Origin: Aegilops tauschii subsp. strangulata
Taxonomy: Eukaryota > Streptophyta > Magnoliopsida > Poales > Poaceae
Direction of reading: 5' to 3'
Assembly: GCF_002575655.3 (NCBI RefSeq)
Contig: NC_053035.3
Coordinates: 498,882,601-498,946,600, forward strand
DNA length: 64,000 nucleotides
Shown here: positions 56,537 to 64,000 of the stretch, one piece after another
Layout: every line of letters begins with the position of its first letter
Numbering within the stretch: the stretch's first letter is position 1
Program-made: the position numbers and the translations under genes
Notes under the pieces: model-generated
Seen by the model: only the letters and a program-made list of their open reading frames with translations
What the model was told of the DNA's origin: nothing
Databases searched by the model: none

Positions 56537-57193
56537 TCAAGCATCTCCATAGGCGTCGGTGGAGTCGTCCACACCGCCATCGCCACAACTACTCATCGGA
56601 GTGTCACCTCGAAAAGTAGAGGACGCACCACGGAACATCCTCTTCCTCTCCGCGATGTCCTCCTTGTAGTCTTTCCACCATTGCAATTGGTCTTCATCCA
56701 TGTCCTTCTTGGACATCATCATGTGCTCCTTCTCTTCCACCATGAGTTCTTTCCATACCTTTGCCTCTTTGAGCTTGATCATCCTCTCCTCCAAGTCGTC
56801 CTTGCGCTTTGCTTCTTCACGCTTTGCTTCAACTTGTGCAAGCTTGACCTCTTTCTTCTTCTCGGTGATAAGAAGGTTCGTCTCCAATGTCTTCATTGTC
56901 AATTCCTCTCTTGCCTTCATCATGTGCTCCATCTTCTCCCTTAGGCTTGACGCCTCTCCTTCCATCTTCACCCTTAGCTTGCCCTTCTTGGTTACATCGG
57001 GCTTGCCCAAGTTCCTCTCCTCCTCATCTTCACTATCATCCATCCTAAGCATTACCGACTTCTTGGGTGCGGTCTCTTGATCCCTCAACTTCCACTTGTC
57101 AAAGGTTTGAAGAATTGCCAAAGCATGCTTAAATGGGAATGGCTTGCCCTTGGAAGCGGCCATCTCCTTGTACCTCATGCCGGCAATTGTCTC
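56537..57193 (-). CDS. Harbinger ORF1 C-terminal exon (NAM-associated / Myb-SANT type)
   Basis: Minus-strand exon starting after an acceptor (GATAG at 57198-57194) with ETIAGMRYKEMAASKGKPFP, then FKHALAILQTFDKWKLRDQE, the sequence that follows the Myb/SANT domain in PIF/Harbinger ORF1 proteins (Pfam NAM-associated). A long charged coiled coil comes next (about residues 75-175) and then WWKDYKEDIAERKRMFRG and an acidic tail. ORF1 proteins bind the transposon ends and help the DDE transposase enter the nucleus. The exon is open without stops to 56537; the N-terminal DNA-binding exon is missing because of the Angela insertion at 57272, so the gene is broken. Confidence 0.75.
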   Translation of the reverse strand, partial: ETIAGMRYKEMAASKGKPFPFKHALAILQTFDKWKLRDQETAPKKSVMLRMDDSEDEEERNLGKPDVTKKGKLRVKMEGEASSLREKMEHMMKAREELTMKTLETNLLITEKKKEVKLAQVEAKREEAKRKDDLEERMIKLKEAKVWKELMVEEKEHMMMSKKDMDEDQLQWWKDYKEDIAERKRMFRGASSTFRGDTPMSSCGDGGVDDSTDAYGDA

Positions 57194-57271
57194 CTATCAA
57201 CCACACATAATCACATAAGAACCCACCACTAGCATAGTACACACACATAATCAAAATAGTGAAGAGACATG

Positions 57272-59021
57272 TGTTGGAAATATGCCCTAGAGGCAATAGT
57301 AAAATGGTTATTACTGTATTTCCTTGTTCATGATAATTGTCTATTGTTCATGCTATAATTGTATTAACTGGAAACCGTATTACATGTGTGAATACATAGA
57401 CCACAACATGTCCCTAGTAAGCCTCTAGTTGACTAGCTCGTTGATCAATAGATGGTTATGGTTTCCTGACCATGGACATTGGATGTCATTGATAACGGGA
57501 TCACATCATTAGGAGAATGATGTGATGGACAAGACCCAATCCTAAGCATAGCACAAGATCGTGTAGTTCGTTTGCTAAGAGCTTTTCAAATGTCAAGTAT
57601 CGTTTCCTTAGACCATGAGATTGTGCAACTCCCGGATACCGTAGGAATGCTTTGGGTGTACCAAACGTCACAACGTAACTGAGTGGCTATAAAGGTGCAC
57701 TACAGGTATCTCCGAAAGTGTCTGTTGGGTTGGCGCGAATCGAGACTGGGATTTTTCACTCCGTATGACGGAGAGGTATCTCTGGGCCCACTCAGTAATG
57801 CATCATCATAATGAGCTCAATGTGACTAATGAGTTAGCCACGGGATCATGCGTTACGGAACGAGTAAAGAGACTTGCCGGTAACGAGATTGAACGAGGTA
57901 TTGGGATACCGACGATCGAATCTTGGGCAAGTAACATACCGATAGACAAAGGGAATTGTATACGGGATTGATTGAATCCCCGACATCGTGGTTCATCCGA
58001 TGAGATCATCGTGGAACATGTGGGAGCCAATATGGGTATCCAGATCCCGCTATTGGTTATTGGCCGGAGAGGTGTCTCGGTCATGTCTGCATGGTTCCCG
58101 AACCCGTAGGGTCTACACACTTAAGGTTCGGTGACGCTAGAGTTGTTATGGGAAATAGTATGTGGTTACCGAAGGTTGTTCGGAGTCCCGGATGAGATCC
58201 CGGACATGACGAGGAGATCCGGAATTGTCCGGAGGTGAAGATCGGTATATTGGACGAAGGGTATTGGAGTCCGGAATTGTTCCGGGGGTACCAGGCTATG
58301 GCAAGCATGTCCGAAAGGGGTTTCGGAGGCCCCGGCAAGCGTTGGGGGGCCTTATGGGCCAAGGGGAAGGGGCAAACCAGCACACTAAGGGGCTGTGCGC
58401 CCCTCCCAACCCCTCTCACGTAACCAGGAGAGGTGGGGGCGCCACCCCTAGGGCAGCCGCCCCTCCCGGCTTGGGGGGCAAGTTTCCTAGGGGGTGGGGG
58501 TGCCCAAACCCATCTAGGGTTTCCCCTGGCCGCCGCCTCCTCCTCTAGATCCATCTAGAGGGGCCGGCCCCCTCTCCCCTTCCCCCTATATATATTGAGG
58601 GGTGGGAGGGCAGCCACACCCATCCCTTGGCGCAGTCCTCTCCTCCTCCAACTCCTCCTCCTCCTCCGTAGTGCTTAGCGAAGCTCTGCCGGAGAACCAC
58701 GAGCTCCATTGCCACCACGCCGTCGTGCTGCTGGAGTTCTCCCTCAACTTCTCCTCTCCCCTTGCTGGATCAAGAAGGAGGAGGCGTCCCCGGGCTGTAC
58801 GTGTGTTGAACGCGGAGGCGCCGTCCGTTCGGCGCTAGATCGGATCCTCCGCGATTTGAATCGCCGCGAGTACGACTCCATCAACCGCGTTCTTGTAACG
58901 CTTCCGCTTAGCGATCTTCAAGGGTATGAAGATGCACTCCCTCTCTCTCGTTGCTAGCATCACCTAGATTGATCTTGGTGACACGTAGGAAAATTTTGAA
59001 TTATTGCTACGTTACCCAACA
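57272..59021 (+). repeat. Angela-like 5' LTR
   Basis: 1750 bp from TGTTGGAAATATGCCCTAG to GCTACGTTACCCAACA. It has a TATA-like stretch at 58587-58596 (CTATATATAT). No 3' partner is in the window. Confidence 0.93.
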
Positions 59022-59036
59022 GTGGCATCATGAGCT
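59022..59036 (+). other. Primer-binding site of the second Angela element
   Basis: GTGGCATCATGAGCT directly after the LTR, the same site as in the younger copy and similar to the initiator tRNA-Met complement. Confidence 0.8.
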
Positions 59037-60312
59037 AGGTCTATGCGTAGATTCTATGCACGAGTAGAACACAAAGTAGTTGTGGGCGATGATTTGTTCA
59101 ATTTTCTTACCGTTACTAGTCTTATCTTGATTCGGCGGCATTGTGGGATGAAGCGGCCCGGATCGACCTTACACGTACTCTTACGTGAGACTGGTTCCAC
59201 CGACTGACATGCACTTGATGCATAAGGTGGCTAGCGGGTGTCTGTCTCTCCCACTTTAGTCGGATCGGATTCGATGAAGAGGGTCCTTATGAAGGGTAAA
59301 TAGCAATTGGCATATCACCGTTGTGGCTTTTGCGTAGGTAAGAAACGTTCTTGCTAGAAACCCATAGCAGCCACGTAAAACATGCAACAACAATTAGAGG
59401 ACGTCTAACTTGTTTTTGCAGGGTATGCTATGTGATGTGATATGGCCAAAAGGATGTGATGAATTATATATATGTGATGTATGAGATTGATCATGTTCTT
59501 GTAATAGGAATCACGACATGCATGTCGATGATTATGACAACCGGCAGGAGCCATAGGAGTTGTCTTAATTTATTGTATGACCTACGTGTCAATGAAAAAC
59601 GCCATGTAATTACTCTACTTTATTGTTAATCGTTAGCCATAGTAGTAGAAGTAATAGTTGGCGAGACAACTTCATGAAGACACGATGATGGAGATCATGG
59701 TGTCATGCCGGTGATGAAGGTGATCATGCCGCGCCTCGAATATGGAGATCAAAAGGCGCAAGATGATATTGGCCATATCATGTCACTTTATGATTTGCAT
59801 GTGATGTTTGTCATGTTTACATCTTATTTGCTTAGAACGACGGTAGCATAAATAAGATGATGCCTCACTAAAATTTCAAGAGATGTGTTCCCCCTAACTA
59901 TGCACCGTTGCGAAGGTTCTTTGTTTCGAAGCACCACGTGATGATCGGGTGTGATAGATTCTAATGTTCGCATACAACGGGTGTAAGCCAGATTTACACA
60001 TGCGAAACACTTAGGTTGACTTGACGAGCCTAGCATGTACAGACATGGCCTCGGAACACAAGAGACCGAAAGGTCGAACATGAGTCGTATAGTAGATACG
60101 ATCAACATGGAGATGTTCACCGTTGATGACTAGTCCTTCTCACGTGATGATCGGACACGGTCTAGTCGATTCGGATCATGTATCACTTAGATGACTAGAG
60201 GGATGTCTATCTGAGTGGAGTTCACTAAATAATTTGATTAGATGAACATAATTATCATGAACATAGTCAAAAGGTCTTTGCAAATTATGTCATAGCTTAC
60301 GCTTTATTTCTA
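59037..60312 (+). other. Leader of the second Angela element, no gene
   Basis: Untranslated leader between the primer-binding site and gag. It contains the word CTAGCATGTACAGACATGGC once (about 60030), where the younger copy has two. Confidence 0.75.
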
Positions 60313-63300
60313 CTAAGATATGTTCCTAGAGAAAATTTAGTTGAAAGATGATAGTAGCAATTATGCGGACTGGGTCCGTAAACTGAGGATTGTACTCATT
60401 GCTGCACAGAAGGCTTATGTTCTTAATGCACCACTCGGTGTGCTGAACCTCGAGCGTCGTTTGTGGATGTTGCGAACATCTGACATACACGTTTTGATGA
60501 CTACGTGATAGTTCAGTGCGTAATGTTAAATGGTTTAGAATTGAGGCACTGAAGACATTTTGAAACGTCGCGGAACATATGAGATGTTCCAAGAGCTGAA
60601 ATTGGGATTTTAGGCTCGTGCCCACGTCAAGAGGTGTTAGACCTCCGACAAGTTTCTTAAGCCTGCAAACTAAGGGAGAAAAGCTCAATCGTTGAGCATG
60701 TGCTCGGATTGTCTGAGTACTACAATCACTTGAATCGAGTGGGAGTTGTCTTCCAGATGAGATAGTGATGGTTCTCCAAAGTCACTGCCACCAAGCTACT
60801 AGAGCTTCGTGATGAACTATAACATATCAGGGATAGATATGATGATCCTTGAGCTATTCGCGATGTTTGACACCGCGAAAGTAGAAATCAAGTAGGAGCA
60901 TCAATTGTTGATGGTTAGTAAAACCACTAGTTTCAAGAAGGGCAAGGGCAAGAAGGGATAGTTCATGAAACGGCAAATCAGTTGCTGCTCTAGTGAAGAA
61001 ACCCAAGGTAGAACCCAAACCCGAGACTAAGTGCTTCTGTAATGAGGGGAACGATCACTGAAGCAGAACTACCCTAGATACTTGGTAGATGAGAAGGTTG
61101 GTAAGGTCGACAGAAGTATATTGGGTATACATTATATTAATGTGTACTTGACTAGTACTCCTAGTAGCACCAGGGTATTAGATACCGGTTCGGTTGCTAA
61201 GTGTTGGTAACTTGAAATAAAAAGCTACGGAATAAATGGAGACTAACTAAAGGTGAGATGACGATATATGTTGGAAGTGTTTCCAAGGTTGATGTGATCA
61301 AGCATCGCATGCTCCCTCTACCATCGAGATTGGTGTTAAACCTAAATAATTGTTATTTGGTGTTTGCATTGAGCATAGACATGATTGGATTATGTTTATC
61401 GCAATATGGTTATTCATTTAAGGAGAATAATGGTTACTCTGTTTATTTGAATAATACCTTCAATGGTCTTGCACCTAAAATGAATGGTTTATTGAATCTC
61501 GATTGTAGTGATACACATGATCATGCCAAAAGATATAAGATAGTAATGATAGTACCACATACTTGTGGCACTACCATTTGAGTCATATTGGTATAAAACG
61601 CATGAAGAAGCTCCATGTAGATGGATCTTTGGACTCACTCATTTTTGAAAAGATTGAGACATGCGAACCATGTCTATTGGTATATATGCATGAAGAAAAT
61701 CCATGCAGATGGATCGTTTGGACTCACTTGATTTTGAATCACTTGAGACTTGCAAATCATACCACATGGGCAAGAAAACTGAAAGGCCTCGTTTTCAGTG
61801 AGATGGAACAAAAGAGCAACTTGTTGGAAGTAATACATTTGATGTGTGCAATCCAATGATTGCCGAGGCACGCAGTGAATATCATTATGCTCTTACTTCA
61901 TAGATGATTTGAGTAGATACTAAGTATATTTACTTGATGAAATACAAGTCTGAAGTAATTTCAGAGTGAAGTAGAAGATCATCGTGACAAGAGGATAAGA
62001 TGTCTATGATATGATCATAGAGATGAATATTTGAGTTACGAGTTTGGTACACAATTAAGACATTGTGGAAATTGTTTCACAACTAATACCGCCTGGAACA
62101 CCATAGTGTGATGGTGTGTCCGAACATCATAAATGCACCCTATTGGATATGGTGCATACCATGATGTCTCTTATCGAATTACCACTATCGTTTATGGGTT
62201 AGGCATTAGAGACAACCGCATTCACTTTAATAGGGAACCACGTAATTCCGTTGAGATGACACCGTATGAAATACGGTTTAGAGAAACCTAAGCTGTCGTT
62301 TATTAAAAGTTTGGGGCTGCGACGCTTATGTGAAAAAGTTTCAGGCTGATAAGCTCGAACCCAAAGCGGATAAATGCATCTTCATAGAATACCCAAAATA
62401 GTTGGGTATACCTCCTATTTCAGATCTGGAAGCAAAAGTGATTGTTTCTAGAAACGGGTCCTTTCTCGAGGAAAAGTTTCTCTCAAAAGAATTGAGTGGG
62501 AAGATGGTGGAGACTTGATGAGGTTATTGAACCATGACTTCAACTAGTGTGTAGCAGGGCACAGGAAGTTGTTCCTGTGGCACCTACACCAATTGAAGTG
62601 GAAGCTTATGATAGTGATCATGAAACTTCGGACCAAGTCACTACCAAACCTCGTAGGTCGACAAGGATGCATACTACTTCAGAGTGGTACATAATCCTGT
62701 CTTGGAAGTCATGTTGCTAGACAACAATGAACCTACGAGCTATGGAGAAGCGATGGTGGGCCCGGATTCCGGCGAATGGCTCGAGGCCATAAAATCCGAG
62801 AGAGGATCCATGTATAAAACAAAGTATAGACTTTGGAAGAACTACTTGATGGTCGTAAGGCTGTTGGGTGCAGATGGATTTTAAAAGGAAGACGGACAAT
62901 GATGGTAAGTGTCACCATTAAAGAAAGCTCGACTTGTCGTTAAGATGTTTTCTGACAAGTTCAAGGAGTTGACTGCGATGAGACTTTCTCACCCGTAGCC
63001 ATGCTAAGAGTCTGTTGAAATTATATTAGCAGTTACTGCATTATTTATGAAATCTTACAGATAGGATGTCAAAACATTATTTCCTCGACAATTTTCTTGA
63101 GGAAAGGTTGTATGTGATACAGCCAGAAGGTTTTGTCAATCCTGAAATATGCTAACAAGTATGCAAAGCTCCAACAATCCTTCTAAGGACTGGAGTAAGC
63201 ATCTCGGAGATGGAATGTACGTTTTGATGAGATGATCAAAGATTTTGGGTTTATACAAAGTTTATGAGAAACTTGTATTTCCAAAGAAGTGAGTGGGAGC

Positions 63301-63604
63301 ACTATAGAATTTTCGATGAGTATATGTTGTTAACATATTGTTGATCAGAAATGATGTAGAATTTTTGGAAAGCATACAGGGTTATTTGAAAAGTGTTTTT
63401 CAATGGAAAACCTGGATTAAGCTACTTGAACATTGAGCATCAAGATCTATAAGGATAGATCAAAAAACGCTTAATAGTACTTTCAAATGAATACATACCG
63501 TGACAAGATTTTGAAGGAGTTCAAAATAGATCAGCAAAGAAGGAGTTATTGGCTGTGTTACAAGGTGTGAGTATTGAGTAATACTCAAGACCTGATCACC
63601 GGAC
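60313..63604 (+). pseudogene. Decayed gag-pol of the second Angela element
   Basis: In order: gag remnants (60340-60950); a damaged zinc knuckle (KCFCNEGNDH region, about 61030); a protease site with LDTGSVAK (about 61180); the integrase zinc-binding region WHYHLSHIGIKRMKKLHVDG with CEPC (61563-61680), followed by a partial 88-bp tandem duplication (61601 and 61689); a broken integrase core; the FLEEKFLSKELSG linker at about 62460; and RT pieces with LEVMLLDNNEP (62700) and QPEGFVNPE (about 63120). The YVDD region near 63330 is corrupted. No frame exceeds about 107 codons. Confidence 0.88.
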
Positions 63605-64000
63605 GGGGGCGGTGAGGCCTCCGCGGCGGCACAGCCGGCCACGGGAGGCAGGAGCATGCGGCACGACCGGCGCTGCTTTCGGCGGCTAGAGCAAGAAGAC
63701 CAGAGGTTGAAGAAGCACTACGGCCGTTGGATGGACATCGTACGGTCACTATAGCTAGAATCGTTCATATTGACTAAAGTTGACAAAGGCCCCCGTCCCA
63801 GTCAACTTAGTAGGCCCACAAGTCAGCCTCCCACCATGGTGGTTCCCAGCTAGCAGGGGGAGTATTCATTTTTTTTGTGCGTAATAAGGAGGCACTTCCT
63901 TGCGTGCGAAGATATAGGTTGTGTGTCCGAGCTGTCAGCGGCGGTAACTTTTTTTCATGAAATACAGAGGCCCTTTTGGTGGGTCCCTGATGTCAGGTGG
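63605..64000. repeat. Copy of the CACTA 1.63-kb subterminal unit
   Basis: From GGGGGCGGTGAGGCCTCCGC to the window end it follows 36281-36680 in the same orientation with only scattered differences (roughly 95% identity by eye). It lies outside the CACTA element at 32539-55053, so it belongs to a second copy that continues to the right. Confidence 0.93.

Larger units (their letters stand above)
56160..57271 (-). mobile_element. PIF/Harbinger element, 3' part, cut by Angela insertion
   Basis: It contains Harbinger ORF1 exon 2 on the minus strand and ends leftwards in a GAGCATGTCTAATAGAACCC-type terminus near 56165 with strong local inverted repeats. The right part of the element, with exon 1 and the DDE transposase, is absent; the Angela LTR begins at 57272. 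Target duplications cannot be checked. Confidence 0.6.
57272..63604 (+). mobile_element. Old, truncated Angela-like Copia element
   Basis: Plus orientation. 5' LTR 57272-59021, primer-binding site at 59022, leader to about 60310, then gag, protease, integrase and most of the RT, all with many stops and frameshifts. It breaks off at 63604 within RT, before RNase H, the polypurine tract and the 3' LTR. It is much more diverged than the Angela copy at 10.5-19.2 kb, so it is an older insertion. It keeps the ordinary order of the integrase region that is inverted in the younger copy. Confidence 0.9.

Overview
This window looks like nuclear DNA of a large grass genome, most likely wheat, Aegilops or a close Triticeae relative. 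The reasons are the LTR signature TGTTGGAAATATGCCCTAG with a 1.7-kb LTR (the BARE1/WIS/Angela Copia group), CTCCCTCCGT-type Stowaway MITEs, an Athila-type Gypsy piece, a giant CACTA transposon, and insertions nested inside one another. I see no rRNA, tRNA, CRISPR array or prokaryotic operon. Family names are from memory of sequence signatures; no database was searched.

Layout. 1-155 holds what looks like the last exon of a plant methyltransferase-like gene (minus strand, running off the left edge). 156-9846 is mostly unclassified, AT-rich repeat-derived DNA with one clear MITE (2802-3061) and a 27-C run. 9847-22850 is a truncated Athila-lineage Gypsy element (minus). Its LTR is split by a complete, young Angela-like Copia element (10471-19235, minus; 5-bp target duplication CACAT), whose integrase gene carries a local inversion of about 235 bp. 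22860-24043 is a piece of a second Gypsy LTR. 24150-27000 is a decayed LINE (minus) with an 82-bp Stowaway inside it. 28457-28911 is a Stowaway MITE that contains another, hairpin-forming element.

The best host gene is at 29766-31344 (minus): a three-exon F-box/LRR/FBD gene whose exons join in frame, broken by one in-frame TAA at codon 197.

32539-55053 is one 22.5-kb CACTA element with CACTA ends and a perfect 3-bp target duplication (CTT). It contains several subterminal repeat arrays (71-bp, 29-bp, about 1.63-kb and 27-bp periods), four gene-like units (an ORF with 33-bp repeats at 39.3 kb, a truncated 3'-5' exonuclease at 42.3 kb, a coiled-coil ORF at 43.5 kb, and a multi-exon gene with duplicated exons at 47.6-53.5 kb), a 2.2-kb foldback element and several MITEs. 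I found no CACTA transposase (TNP2 type) in it, so it is probably non-autonomous.

To the right lie a LINE fragment (55.2-55.6 kb), the 3' part of a PIF/Harbinger element with its ORF1 (56.2-57.27 kb), and a second, old and heavily mutated Angela-like element (57272-63604, plus). The latter lost its 3' end and is fused to another copy of the CACTA subterminal repeat (63605-64000). The genes do not form a pathway; the window is a record of nested transposition, gene capture and decay around one F-box locus.
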